DNA of 64,000 nucleotides from Phalacrocorax aristotelis (Eukaryota > Chordata > Aves > Suliformes > Phalacrocoracidae): positions 7,884,501 through 7,948,500 of the forward strand of contig NC_134281.1 in NCBI RefSeq assembly GCF_949628215.1. The letters run 5' to 3'. The position numbers and the translations under genes were made by a program. The notes below the pieces were generated by a model. That model searched no databases. It saw only the letters and a program-made list of their open reading frames with translations, and was not told the origin of the DNA. Of the stretch, positions 21,706 through 35,999 are shown piece by piece (the stretch's first letter is position 1; every line of letters begins with the position of its first letter).

Positions 21706-24700
21706 GTTCAAGCCCCCATCTTTTCTTTTTAATGTTTTATTAGACAGGAATGCAGCCTAGAAATATGTATTTTTTAAAATCTTTAAATATTTTTGTGGTC
21801 TGGAAAGCAGTTCCCTGTGGCTGTCAGTTATAGCCTGGCATCTGCATGCTGTTCTGCGCAGAGCAGGGAAATCCCTTGTGGATCAGGATCATAAGCGTAA
21901 AAAAGGAGAGGGTTTTAATTAAAATGCGTTACTTCTATGTTGATTAAAAGCCTCATTATGGAGATGGCAACTGTCATTCAAGAGGAGGTGTGTGGCACTA
22001 GAGCAGGCAGCAAAGGAGTGTGAAAATAAGATTGTAAACACATTTTTAACTATGTTTCTCCTCCTCTTCCCAGTTTTTAGTGCCTAATTGACTGGTGCTG
22101 AAGTGCTAGGGCAACATTAGCCTGGAAATGTATACGTTTTATTGCCTTGACTATTTTGTATGACATTTACAAGGCTGGAAAAACAGGAAATTTACTATAA
22201 ATAAGCCAGTCATCTGCAAGCATGAACAGAGAAAATATCTGTTCTGACCTTGCACTTGTGGGAGACAAGGGACTAGGCTGTGAAACATAGGTGGAGTAGG
22301 TTATGCGCGGGCTTTATCATTAAACTAAGGTTTTTAGACTTACAGGTCCATGTGCAATATTTTTTCTTGCTTTTGAGAGTCAGAAGTTTGAATAGGTTCC
22401 CACAAAGGACAAAAAGGGAGAACCTATATGAATTTGCTGAATTGGAATAACAGTATTTAATACTGTTCACATGGGATTTCTTGGTCCTTCACTTACCCTA
22501 TGAGAAAAAAGTGGGGAAAACCAAAGAACTTCAACAAAGCTTTCCCTTTCTTTTCCCCATATGCACCCTTTTTTGGTATTATGTTTGAGGAAAAAAAAAA
22601 TATACCACTATAGTTGCCTGGTTTTTGGGGAGAGAGAGGAAGTATCTGCTGCCATGTATCTTAGTAACTTCGAGAACTGTCAAAGGTGTGAAAAAACCTC
22701 AGTTAACATGTAGTGCTTTTATGACTGACTGTTTCCATCTTGCAACATTGCCTAAATTCTGATGAAGTTGGCAATTAACTCCTGTGGCATTAATAAATGC
22801 ATATTATTATTACTTGGTCTGAGAGTATAGAATTAATAGATTGAATTATAGGAGCAATGGTCACATATTCTTGTGTAAAGCTTGCAGAGCCTTAGCAAAA
22901 TGATTTCTTGGCTGTGTTGTGAATATTGTAGTTTCCCTGAGTACAGTTTACACTTTTCAAAATAGCTCAGTTGGATAAATCAATAATAAAATTTGGCACG
23001 CTGTTTCTTCTTATGAATCTTGTTTAACAGAGCCCAGCCATTCTTCACAGGGGAAGAATTAAGGCTATATCTATTAAAAAATCACCTATGTTTTTAAGGC
23101 AAGGTATCTGGGTTTTTTCTCTCTCCCTCAGTGAGAGATGGGCACAGCCAGGGAGATGTCACATTGCGGCCTTTTATCCCCCCTCCCTTTGGTTAGATGA
23201 CCTGTGCCAAATCATCCCAAGCCAGATGCTTGGTATGGGAAACTGTCAAAGCTGATATGTTTGTACACTTATTTTTAAATTGTTTTTTTGAGTTCTCATT
23301 TCAATGCTTTGCTTCCCTAAACAGTCTCTCTCGGGATCCCAAGCTCTAAATGACCAATCACTTTGATTGTTGTTATGTTACACATGAGGTGTTGAGATCA
23401 GCTTATGCAATTAGTAATTCTCACAGTTTTTTGCAGCTGGGACAATCCCACAGTAGGGAGGAGTTGTTGCAGGTTTATGGGCTTTGTTTTTGGTTTCTTT
23501 TTTCTTTAGCCCCATACCCAGGGCAAACAGGAGCGGGCGTGATCCCAAACAGAAACCGTCGCTGTTTACCCAGCACTATCAGCTGCGTTTGTTTCTTTTC
23601 AAACATTAACTTGACCCTAAGATAGATTCTGAAATACGGTGCAGTGGCTTAACGCTTCAGTGTCAGGCTAGTATTGCTATAAGAGGCAATCAGGGAATGT
23701 TGAAATCAGTTACGTGTACTAGTCTGAACGAAACCAGCTTCTTTCAAAGAGTTTGCATGAGCTGGTATTTGGGCCTTTTCTTTTTATTTTTGTGAGAGAG
23801 CTTGTGAGAGAATTGCTGTCCTGGATATTTTTCTTTTGTAGACTATTTAAAAAAAGAAAGGGTTGATGCATCTATAAATTTTTGTGTATTTAGTAGTTGA
23901 GCGAACGCTGGGAAGTGGAGTGTTGCTTTGGTAGTGGGTGACAGGGAACATCCCATGCTAAGTAGGTTACGCTGGCGCCTGGCACTGCAGAGACCAAAAG
24001 CGCGCCCTGATGCACGCGTGACTCCCTGAGATGGAGCAGAGCTTGCGTTCGGTTTAATGTGCCGGCATCTTCCTCCATTGGGCCAGCAAAGGGAAAAGCT
24101 GTTTAGAGGGTGAGCTCTTGCTGTTCCTTATTCTTCTGCAGCATCATGTGTGAGCCCCCAAAAGTGTTTTCCTTGAGTCTTTGCATGGCTCAGTGCCAGT
24201 CGCTTGCACGGTGAATTCTGTAAGCTGTTTTTCCATTTGACCCAAATTCTTTTTGGACCCAAGTTGATTTCCAGTGGAGTGAAAGATTTGCCATCCAAAA
24301 ACTTGGGAGACGTTCATGCAGATCTGATTTGTACGGTTTGTTTTCAACGCTGACCTGGTGGGATGAGCGTTGTGCAGGGCTAGTCACTACTGAAATGTAA
24401 AATAAGGAAAGGCAGAGTCACTTTTCACATAGCTCCTAGGATATTTTGCTACGAGTGAGTCATCTTCTTTCTTTAAAGTAGTGCTGCATTTAGTAGTCAT
24501 GAAATGTGTGTCTGAGTACTAAAATACTGCTGTGAGGAAGACCTTATCTTTACTGTGCCCGAATTTACAGCGTAGTACTTGTCAGGATTAGAAGTTCATC
24601 CTGCTTGTGGCAAACGAGTCATCCATCATCATCTGAGCCGTGAGGTCGCACCCCAGAGATGGACGTTAGAGCCTAAGTGCCACATCTTTGCTGCTGTAAA

Positions 24701-27700
24701 AATTTTCAGGAATGAATATGATCCTTTTAATGGCATGAAATGGGATTATGTTTTCCACAATAAGGTCAATCTTTCCACCTGTTGAGATGGGACTCCAGGA
24801 TCCCTCTTTGTGGCCAGTCAGATCACAGAGCAATTAAATCACAATTATAGTCTAATTATGAGCAGTTATTCAACATCATTGCAAAATAAGACGATAACAC
24901 CGTCTTGCATATTGTTTGGGTTTATTTTGTTTATGACCAAGTTACAGCTCCTGCATGAGTGAATTATGGACCTGCTATTGTGAGATTTAAGGTTCGTCTT
25001 CCATGTATATTGTTAGAAATTTAAGAACTTAACAGGTTTGAAAGCCAAACCATCAATAGCTCATGGCATTCCCACATCTGGGATTGTCATTTTTCTCTGG
25101 TTCAGGCTGCGATCATTAATAATCCCTTCTGACTGTTTCTGTATCTCTTTATCTGATGCCTGAGAAACATCACTGCTCCTTTGACAGTGTATGTATGCAC
25201 AGGGAAAACATTTGCCCAAAGGCAGCTATGTTAAGGTGTAAAGATCTTCCGAGCAGCACTTTTGTGGCTGTGCAGAACTGATGATCTGGGGGGGGTGTCC
25301 CTCATTTGTTTGATTATAGCATCACTTAGTTTGAAGGTAACGTGGAAACGGAGAAGATGCTGCTGCCTCAGGGGCTTTTTCTGTCACATTAGCAAGGTCT
25401 GAGCTGTGGGCAAGGGTGGGATCCTTGGCACCTCTGCTGAGTTGTTTGGTTTTTTTTTTTTAATAGTTGACCAAATTTATTTACAATCCGTTACTTTCGT
25501 CCAGACACAAGCTATGCTTGCTGGTGATTTCAGGTGTTTGGGTTTTTTTTATACTTTCTCTGACTTTGAGTGGAATACATAAATCAAGGCATACGGGTTT
25601 TGATCTTTATGTGCTGCAAGTGGGTTTACTTCATGCTTTTCACCAAGAAGTTTCTGGTTCTGTGTGAGCAAGTGCTATGAATTTAGAGGAGGACTATGAA
25701 GAGTGGGAGGCAAAACGTTAGCTGAAGGCAGGGATCCTTACCGTGAGCAATCAGTGGTACTCTGAGGACTGGTATTCAGACCCCTCCATCCCATCTGAGC
25801 TCCTTCCAGCTCCGCATCCCAACCCCTGGAGCAGCAAAACTTGTGATCCTCTCGCTCCGTATTTCTGCACAGTTTTTCTCTAGCTCAGCTGGGGGGTGGG
25901 GTGGAATCTATTTTTGCCTTTTAGAAACTGAGTATTAAGTGACCTTTTTGCACCAAGGGCACAGAGATGGGTCATCCCTCCTGTGATCTATGAAGATCTT
26001 ATCCGCTCCCGTTACCCTGTCACCGGAGGCACTGCTTGCAGGACAGAGAAGACAGCAGCTTTTTGGCTCTGAGTGACAGTGCTGCTGAGCATGCAAGACC
26101 AGCTCCTGCAGAAACATTATTTTCACTGCTATCATCATTTTCTCTGTCTTTCTTGACACTTGATAGTTTGTTTTCTCCCTTCATATTTTGGTCTTGCACA
26201 ACTTGCTTTGGCTTAGCTGTTGTGGTGGTTTGACAGGTGAGGCTCCGAGTCTCGCTGGAGCCGGCAGCCCATAGAGATCCACATATTCAGTGCGTTTGAT
26301 GGTTTAAGTTTGGGTTTCCCTGCAAGGATGTGGTGTTGGGAAACAAACCTAAGGCTGGGCTATCATCCAGAATTTGTTTTCTACTGATCTGATAGAGAGC
26401 TGTGGAAGAGGCTGCCTGTTTCCAGAGCAGCTTGGCAGCTTTTACATTGGGCTGGTATGTTGGCAAATCGGGATTTTTTTTCTTTATTTTTCTCTTTTGC
26501 TTTTCCTTCTAGACCAAATAGGTGGGCCAGCATCCTCCTTGGCCCTGCAGGAGCAGCACGGCTTAGGCTAGCTTGGATATTTTTGTTGAGATCCACCCTT
26601 TGGTTTCCAAAGGTCAGACACTCCATCCATCCTCCCTCCTGTGACATTTTAAATGGTTTCCAGAGCTATTCCACTGCTACGGGCTGGAATGATGGCACTG
26701 CTCTCTCCACGGGTCCCTAGTCCTGACTTTGGCATCGTTTGTGCTGAACTGTTTTGTCCTAGTAACATTATTTAAACCTATATAAATTATTTTTTTTTAG
26801 CTGCCCCTAGTAGACCTTGGAGAAACAAAATAGTGTCGTCTTCAGGTCCTGACATTTTGCATTACATTTTTACAGACCTGGCTTTTGAATAAGAACAGTT
26901 CCTGGTTTTATGTTTGAGAGGCCTTGTATCATAACTTAAAAGAAAGATAAGGTAAAAATATTTATTGGATTTAATTTACTGTCCCTTATTAGACTAAACA
27001 ATAGCACTTATTACATGCTGTGAAAATAATGCGAAGCACCCTGTCTTAATAATGGAATGGGGAAAAAAACCCAAACAAAGCCTTTGGGGTGGCTTGCAAA
27101 GTGGAACAGATGCCCTTACAATTGCAAAGCATTTGAATAAGGAATCAGTTTTGCATGGTTTGTTAATCCTTGAGTAAAGAGTCCATTGTCTTGGATTATA
27201 CATCTGTAATTTTGGAGCCCAGAAGCCAGTGCCTCAGTACAACTAGGTTGGGAAGAGACCAACTTTTCTTTCTTCCCATCCTTAATCACAGTGGCTTGTT
27301 TTTTAAGGGGAGAACCTCAGCTCTGGGTGTTTCATTTTGTTGTTAACAAAAAGCCTTTGAAAAAGAGCTTGCCTAAAATCCAGCCACTCCTTCAACACAA
27401 AGCTGTGCAGATATTATGTGCTTTCAAAAAAAAACTTTGATGTTCAATGTCTCTTATTCCAGTGGTGCAGATCCTGCGCTAAGTGGGTGTTAGTCCAAAC
27501 CGATGACACGGATGTCTCAGATTTTTCTGGATGCATGAGAGGGGGAATTTACTTCCCAAACAGGCTGAACTGGGCAGGTGAGGACCTGGGCTGCAGAATA
27601 ACTGTGAAAAGATTTTTCTTAAAAATAACAATGAACTCCTTTCTTCCTCCTTTCCCAAAGGTGTGGGTAGAACTCCCACTGAGCAATTTAAGCAGCAGGG

Positions 27701-30700
27701 ATACAGGAGGGTGCTCCTGGGGCTTGGACCTCCAGAGGAACAATTCACCGGAGCCTCGCAGGAAGCCAAGGATGGCTGGAGGAGAGGGAGAGAGAGTGAC
27801 GGGCAGCAGGAGATTTGTGAAAGATACCAAAAGCATCAGGTATAAGAAAGATTTCCCTGTTCACTACTGGCTTTGTTGCTGATGCTGAGGTCATCTCTAA
27901 AAGCAGAGGCAGTCGAGTGCTTTCTGCAGGACCAGCCAGGAGTGTGGCTGTCTTTCTAGCTGACGCAGATCTCTGTCCTAGAGCAATGTAGACAAATGTC
28001 GTCTTGATCCAGGCACCCTAAACGCCTACGTCGATAGGCAAAGATGCAACTTTGCTATGGAATATCCTGTTGGTGCCTAAAATAACTCGTGTTCCTCCAG
28101 GCTGTTGCTGGAGGACAGCCCGCACGTCTCCCCTGCGCAGCGTGGGGACGGCTGGGGCACGTGCGGCACAGCACAGCCCTGGGGTAGCTCATCCCCAGTG
28201 AGCCTGGGGAGGAGAAGCCTGTGGTCTGGCTGGATTTGGGGACACTGTCGTCTCCAAGCTGAGTCTCCCCTTTGCAGTGCTGGCGCTGGTGCTTGGGGAA
28301 GGCGCTGCGGGACAGGACTCCTGATGGGGCTTTGGCAGCCACACGTCCAGCCCAAGCTTTGTTCTATCCCTATCCTAAGGGTGAAAAGAGGGAACTAGTC
28401 TGATGCAAAACAAATTATGTCCTTCTCTTTTCACTGGTATGCATTCTTCCTTAAACAATGAAGTGACTAATATAGAATATTCTCTTAATGTGCACTGGTT
28501 ATGGTTGAGAGGAACAGCAGCAGCCTGTCTGCATGAGTGCATCCAGAGGCTCTGCTGGGATCACAGATCACTCTGAGGATCATGGATTCAGTTGTTTTTG
28601 AAGAAAGTCAGTAGGTTGTTTATTGGGAGGGGATGGCTTTTTTTTTGTTGCTGTTAGATTGCCCTCTGCCCATATCGCAGCACGTGTTGTGTAGTAGTTT
28701 TATGTGCAAATATCAAACTTGCTTAGCCATGGTACATAGTGTGTTGTCAACTTTTGTACAGTCTGTGTGCACTATGGAGTCTGCCCTGTCACCTACCATC
28801 TGCTGTTATTAATGAGACTGTTTCCAAATGGAGATCTGAGCTGACAAAAACTTTTTTACATTTCCCATAGCTGTATTACCCCACGTTCTTTTCTTTTTTT
28901 CTTTTTTTTTTAAATGACAATGTATGGACAGGCTGAAATTTTTGACCTAGATTTCACATAGAGGTATTTTTCTCTGAACTTAACCATAGTCTATATAAAT
29001 CCTTCATGTGGCAGGAAGCTTTGTTTACTACATGTGGAGTGAGACAATTAAACCCCCAATAACTGTCTGTCTCTGGCTTTCTGTGGGAGGCACAGAACTG
29101 CTCTGGGCAAAATCCAGACAGGGAGTTGAGTACATGAGGGCTGTGCTGGTCCAAGGGTTGGCTGATTGGAGAGGTTACGTGTAGGGGAAAGTTTTATATG
29201 TGCACACAGCCTGCACCCAGCCTAAGAGGAGGAGCTTTTGAAAACATCGTGTATTGTCTATCAGAATAATTTGAATTCTTGGGTGAGGCTCTTAGAACAT
29301 GTGACTGGTGTGTATGGATGATTATATATATTTAATTTTTGCGCATTAGCGTTAACATTGTCAAAAGGTGCTTCAATGAAGAGTTCCAGAATCTCCTCTT
29401 CTTGTCTCTCTCCCCACCCTCCCCTCTCTTTTTAGTGGAATCTAATCCCATGACTCCAGCAGCTCAGGCTGTTAAACAGCCAGTGCCATAGGTTTTGCCA
29501 TAAGAGGCAAAATTTGTTGTTGGTACAGCTATTTGAAAGCTGAAGGGTATGAAACCACCACCATTATGGCCCAGAACGGTTCCCATGCCCATTACCTCAT
29601 CACGAGATGCATGGGCAGCCTCTGATCCTGTAAACATTTAAATTTGCTTCTGTGGTGTTCCCGTGGTGAAACTGTTTCAGCGATACTTGCTCTGTAACTC
29701 ATCTGCAGGAACATGTTGGTTTTGAAAGACGGCTCCTTCAGGAAGCTTCTTTCGCTTTCTAAGTGGGTTATGCGACGTGGCTGCTGAAGAAGATCCAAAT
29801 TCCCTTTTCCTGACAAGTGCAGTGGGCAGCTGCTCTCTAGACCTTCGTCTGTTCCCTGTGAGTCATTTCGAGAGTGCAGGAGGGAAAACTAGAGCACACC
29901 TATAAACGTTATCTCAGAAAGGTGCCCAGTTTCGCCATGCACACAGGTCTCTGGCATTTTAAAGGCAATAAAGTGGCATTTAGCTCCCTCATTCTAGAGG
30001 TAGGTGGCAGTTACTCGTTAACAGAAGGTCATTCCTTTACGAGGGTGGGAGAAGTGGTGAATACTTGGATGCACGATGGCAATCTTTCAAGCCTGGGGAA
30101 GTTTGGGGCCCTCTTGTGCCAGGCAGCACGTGAGCCTGAGAGTTCTGACCCTGCCTGGATGCTTTGCAGGAGGAGAGCGAGGACTAAAAAGACCCCAGGT
30201 GGTGTCTGGAAGAGGGAAGCTGAGCACGAAGGCTGTGTGACTCAGTTGGGATGCCTGTGGCAATGTTGTGGACCCACAAATCTGAGCTCCCTGTCTCTGT
30301 GCTGTGTGGCTCTGCTGCTTCCCAGATCCGCATCAAAACAGGGGATGTGGATAAACTGCTTCAGCTGGAGCAGCTCTCTTCTGCATTGCCAGGCTGTCCT
30401 GCTCAGGTGGATGATTGCAATGACAGTGTTTCCATTTAAAATACTGCATAGGTTTTTTTACTGTGTGCTTGTAAGACATGCCAAAGGCTGAAATTTTTAT
30501 CTGCAAAAGAGATGACCTAGGGACTATCCAAGGTGGCTTTTCCATTTATTTTTGTTTTCTGTTGCCAATTTTCCAGTTGTATTAGTTGATGCTGGAAATA
30601 CACACATATCAGTTTTTCCAGGAGCTAAATACAATCTCCTTTTTTTTTTTTTTTAACATAGTTCTGATCTGGGATAGGATATCTTGGTCACATTGCAGAC

Positions 30701-31845
30701 TGGTAAGCAGTTAGTGTGTAAATTTGGATCTGCTGAAACTGTTAGACATGAGAAAAAGCCCCAGTAAATATGAGAGTGCTTAAATTTAAGCACGTGCTAA
30801 CATAACACATCACAGAGGGCTTTTTCTGTCTGTCTGTAAAAGATGCTATAATCAGTGCTGAGGCTTGCCCAAATCAGTGTGGAAATTGCTGTTTGCCTAA
30901 AAGCCAGGCAAGTTGTGACAACCCCAAGGAGCTCATTGGCATTAAAAGGTTGCAGTGTATTAACCAAAATCCATTTCAAATTGATTTAGTGTAGCTGGTG
31001 CATAACTCAGCCTGGCCGTCTGTGCCCTGCTTCGGGACTGCCATGCTCTGTGCCAGTTTGAGTCCTGAGGCCGAGTGGGTGAATTGTCATTGCACCTTGC
31101 TGTAATGGTCAGCATCACGAATGCTGGGGAAAACAAGGAAGCCCTGGCTCCCAAACTGGCTCATCACAGTTAACTCTTATTTTCAGTATCCCCCTCCCAT
31201 TCAGTGCAGCGTCTGCCGCAGCGGTAGCTGCCTGGATGGGATCTTGCCCCTGGCTGGGAGTACAAGTATTTTTTCCACGGTGCAATTGAATTAATTGGCA
31301 GGGAAGGTTACATCAGCTGCCTGGCTGGAGCCTGTTTCAGGAGGTGCTGGATACAGTAATTTGTTGGTTGATTTCTGGCAAAGAGTGTTTCTGCTGCCTG
31401 CAGCACCTCCAGCCCTCCATATCCGGGGGTGTGTGCTCACCAGGAAGATTAAAAACTTTTCTTTAAAAATTTAGGGACTTTTTTAGCCATCTTACAGCCT
31501 CTAATTAAAACTGTTGTTCCTCTTTTTCTGTATCGATTGCAGACGGAGGTAAATTTTACTGTAACAAACAACAGTCATGCAGCTGATTCTAGATGCACTT
31601 GCTGCTGCTCTGCTCCTCTTGGTCGGGTTTTGTAAACCTCAAGCGTCTTCCCAGCAACCTGTGGGCTGTGGCAGGCAGAGTCCTCCCTGAGCTCCCAGCT
31701 GAGTCAAGCCTTCCCATTAGCATCACCAACTGATAAACAAAACTTCATCAAGGCCTCCGAAGGACAGACCTTTCATGTACTCAGACACAGTAGCAGCGCT
31801 GCTGAATGCTGATAGCTGTCTGAACCAGTGGCAGGAACAGTGGGG
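21706..31845 (+). other. Intron 1, nothing recognised
   Basis: About 10 kb of ordinary intronic DNA. T runs occur at 25,450-25,461 and 30,640-30,654 (15 T). A 205-codon frame at 29,874-30,491 begins with GTG and has no domain, so it is not called. Confidence 0.6.
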
Positions 31846-31865
31846 AATAAATATCGATATTTATT
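31846..31865. repeat. Perfect 20-bp palindrome
   Basis: AATAAATATCGATATTTATT is its own reverse complement over all 20 bases and stops exactly at both ends. A 12-bp palindrome AGCAGCGCTGCT lies about 60 bp upstream. It could be cruciform-forming or a dimeric factor site. Confidence 0.8.
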
Positions 31866-32933
31866 TTTTCTCAAAGTCCATGATATAGAAGAGACCTCAG
31901 CATTATTATGCATTGCAGTGGATCATGTTTGGAGGACTTTTTGCCATGAAAACATTGTTTCTAGCTCTAAGTTTAGCTAAAAGATGCTCAGACTCAGCTC
32001 TCCTTCAGATGATATTTCACATCAATGCCTTGTAGTATCCAGGTGAGCTTTAAGTTGTAACATTTACAGAAAATATGTCTGAAGCCTCCCCCTCCTGGAG
32101 GAAAATGAGCACCATTCACACTTATTGGCACCCACTCACCAAGCTGCCTGAAACCAAGTTAAAAAATACAGAATGGTATTTGCATTGTTTTCCCTTTCTC
32201 TCAACTCTGCATTTCCTCTCCACTGGTCAAATCAAATGGCAGTGACATTTCAAAGTCTTCCTGAATGGCAAAATTAGAAATATTCCTTTTCTAAGAAGTC
32301 CGCAAGAGGTAGTTTAAACATTGCATGCAGCTGCTCCGGTAGGAAGTTGTTTAACTTGTCGAAATCTCTTTTGCTGCAGAACTTCTATTGAAAATGACAA
32401 ATTGCTTAAAGCAGTTTCCATGCTAGTATCTAAAAAATTCAGTTTCTTTCTATCCAGAACACATGGAAGGCATTTGTGCACTTGCCTGACTGTTTCTCTG
32501 TCCTAAGGCTCACACTTGATGTCTTTGGACTTCATGTAATTGTCACATGCAGCTGCTCAGGTTTTTGTTTTCATCAACTTTATGTTGAATGGGGTTCTTT
32601 CCTTCCCCCACCTTAGCTTAGACATGAAAAATCAAATATCTCCCTGGCTCAGACTTGCGGGACCATGGGGAGAGCAGAGACTTCAAGGTCTTTGCTTTTC
32701 AGAAGTGATGTTCAGAGCATTATGAAATCCATCATTTCAGCTAGAAAGCCTGTGTCCATAGCCAAGTTGTTGTGAAGTGTTAAAGGGTATTACAAAATGA
32801 CAAAACATCTTTTGCTTAAATGTTTTCAACTACTCCTCTGTAGCTGTCACTAGCAGAAGGATGTACGCCGGCTGGTACCGCGTATGGAGCCGTGCAGTTG
32901 GCTGTAACTGCTGTGAAAGTAAAAACTGCTTTT

Positions 32934-33004
32934 AAAATTTTTTTTTCCCTTAAAAAAAAACCCATAGAAAACCCCTCAAACAAAAAACCCCAAAAAACCA
33001 AAAA
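32934..33004 (+). repeat. A/C-rich low-complexity stretch
   Basis: A T run passes into an almost pure A/C strand with repeated CAAAAAACCCC-type words. It looks like low-complexity expansion, not coding. Confidence 0.6.
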
Positions 33005-34830
33005 TGTGATTTTCAAGTTATCATTGTGCTCAAGTGACCCTGCACAGACCAGCACGCTGTGTGGTATGTATCCTGCAAGGATGTATTCCCAAGCCTTGCA
33101 CTTGGGCTTGTGGAAGAAGAGGGGAGGACCTTGGCGCAGAAGAGAGAAGTGGGTCTCCTTAGCAATGCTCAGTAAATGGCAGACTCTGAAAATAAGGTGG
33201 AAATTATATTGCTGGAGCCTTAACAGGCTGAGATGAGGCTTTCTGTGTTCGTCCTTTCACCTGGAGTGAGTTACACCGGCATACTGGTTTGCAGAGCTGC
33301 TTTTTGGTGGCCCTGCTGAAGCTCCCCCAGCCGGGGCCGGGCCCTTCCCCCAGGGCCACAAGCAGAAGGTCGCGTGTGTGTCTGCCGCATCCTCCAAACT
33401 TGGCCGAAAGGCAGGCTTCGGGCTGCACCCAGGCCTGTGAAACCAAGGGCAGGGATCGTTCCCTTTCTGACTAGAAGGTGCTTTGCCCCAAATGGCATCA
33501 GATGAAAAGAAATTGGCGTTGCCCCAGTGCTTTGCTTGAGACAACCCTGTTGCTCAAGAGGGATGATTACTGAGTTAGACAGCAGTCAGGAGGGGATTTG
33601 AGGACAATCCAGATGCTTTTTCTATAACTTGAAGGCATGTCATATCCTGGCACTCCTATATTTACCCATTTTTCTTGTAACACTGTTTTTCTTTTATCTG
33701 CTACGATCGCTTTGTTTTTGGCAGGTTTGAGCTGATGTGATATTTTGACTACTTTTTTGTACCTATTCCTTTGTTGCCTTTTAACATTTTGTTACAGTGT
33801 TGTTTTTTTCCCCCCTAAAATGGTACTTAAAAAAAGTAACAGTTACAAATTTTCCAGGTTCTGGCTTTGTTTTGCTTCCCAGGAGTGGTTTAGGAAATTA
33901 ATGTGGTGCCAGAATGGTGCTGTTTCCTTTGGTGTAGGATGTGTCACTGAGAGTTCAGGTGAGCTGTCCTCTCAGTGCTTTCCACTTGCAAATACTGGTT
34001 AATATAATCGGTTTTAGAAGATAGTGTTAGAAACTTGCACCCGCTGGTAAGAATAACCTGTCCCTGGGACAGTGTCCTGATCTCTTGTAAGCAGACACCA
34101 GTTTAATCCTGGAAGCATGGAGGCTTTATATACGTTCTTTACAGTGTTTGTTGCCTTTTGTGGAATATCAGATGCTGCCTTCAGCTATTCTCGTTATGTG
34201 AAGAAATGTCTGATCTGTTTCTGAACCCTGCAGAGCTCCCCAATATCAGGCATAAAGTATATTTTTAATGGATATGAAACCTGCCTTGCTGGCTGTTGCA
34301 TCTCTGGCTGATAGTCAGTGAACCCCAAATACCCTGCAGATATTTATTGCAAAAACAACTTCTTTCTTCGTGTAAGAAAGCAAGGGTTTTAGCCCCTTTC
34401 CTTTTGCATCTTATTTGGGTCACTTGCTGCTTGTCCAACAGCCAGCATCATCACAAGCAGGACTGGGTTACTGTTGTGCTCCCACAGTTTCGTGCCTGTG
34501 GTTGATAATTGACCCGTTTCTTTAATAGTGGTGCCATATTTGCTCTGAAGACCTTCTTTCTTTTTTTTCTTCTTTCTGCTCTCCAGTCACAATCCACATT
34601 AAATGCAATCTCCTCCCAGCAAAACACTGGAGTTAGTTAATATTCCACCAGGGGCATGGAATATTGACTTGTTACTTACATGGAGGGAAGCAATCTCAAT
34701 GCATTTGATTTAATATCTTGGGTCAAGAGAATGCACCAAACTGTAGGAGTAAATGCCTTTAAAATGCAAGTTGAGCATGTGAGTCCTGCTGATCAGCAGC
34801 ATTTGTAATAATTGACATACCAGAAAGATA

Positions 34831-34867
34831 TTTTTTTGGGGGTGGGGGTGTGTGTGTAGGGGGGGTA
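34831..34867 (+). repeat. G/T-rich low-complexity stretch
   Basis: T7, then G runs of 5, 5 and 7 separated by T and a (TG)n segment. The G runs could support a quadruplex on the plus strand. Confidence 0.65.
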
Positions 34868-35982
34868 GTGTCCTGAGTTTTATAGAATAGAGACCCAAAC
34901 TCTGTGTCAGATGGTCTGTCTTGGCCTCAGTATTTGGACAGGGCCTGGTTCTGCTTTGCTCACTGTCCCCGCTGAGGCTGTGGCAGTGGTGGCTTTCATG
35001 GGGCGGGTGGTGCCTGGGGCTGGGGACATGGTACCTGGGCCTGCTGCTGGATGTTGGCGAGGTCAAGTCTAATGGCAGCACCCTCCTACGGCCAATTTCT
35101 GGGGGGGTGCAAGGCTGTGTGAGCAGGGACTAGTCCCTCTGCGAACGTGCCAGGTGTATGCTTGCAGGGTTCAGTGTTCCTGGGTATGGCAAAGCACACA
35201 ACATTAATGAGCACTCATGCAATTTTAACTAGAATAAAAACTGTTGCAAAACTTACTGAATAACACCAAAGGGGTTTTTCTGAGGAGAGATGGGTGTTTG
35301 TGGAGCTGCTGGGACTTAGCTCCTGCTTTGCTTCCCTTTCAAAGATGCCACATTTTGATTTATCTTCTTTCCCCAGAATCTCCTTTCAGCCTTAAAAAAG
35401 CAATGCTTATCATCACTGTTGTCAGGAACCTGTGCAGCAGTTTGAGTTACTGCCTTTCCATTTCTAGTGCCATGTAAGCAAGCGTAAATCTGTATATTAT
35501 ACCAATTTACATTTGGTGGGATTTGTCCTGACATGTCCAAAGCTTCTGACTCTTGATTCACTGTACAAGCAACTTCTTTAACATGGAGCCCTGGGGACAA
35601 GACCCAATTTAAAGTAGTGTAGGTAAAAGCAGAAAGGCATGGACTGTATGCCTGTGGTCTACAGCTAAACTAACAGAGGAGTTTAAATTCTGCTCTGTGT
35701 TTCATCTCGAGTGCTGCACTCCTAACAGCAACGCGGGCTTCTGGCCTGAGCCTTGCCTTAGCCAAGACAGAAGCCGTCTGGTGCGGGCTGAGCACAGCGC
35801 CCGGGATTTCACAGTGGGAAGAGGCCGATAGCAGCAATTCTGCAGCTGCTTGCAGGGCAACGCAATCTTGCTGTTCTCATGCGTACTACTTTTATTTACG
35901 TCAGCCTGTTTTTTTCTTTTTTTAATTAAAAGATGTCTATACATATCACCTTAAGTTCTTGTTGGTGTGGTTTCAGGTTGTT

Positions 35983-35999
35983 TGTGTGTGTGTGTTTGT
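35983..35999 (+). repeat. (TG)n microsatellite
   Basis: A short TG dinucleotide array interrupted by TTTG, likely length-polymorphic. Confidence 0.7.

Noticed and set aside
29874..30491. 205-codon open frame on the plus strand
   Set aside because: Begins with GTG and shows no family similarity; composition looks like translated intron.
31530..31552. Acceptor-like pyrimidine tract followed by a donor-like GGAGGTAAAT near 31,545
   Set aside because: Would define an exon of only a few bases, without the phase or sequence expected for MAGI1 exon 2.
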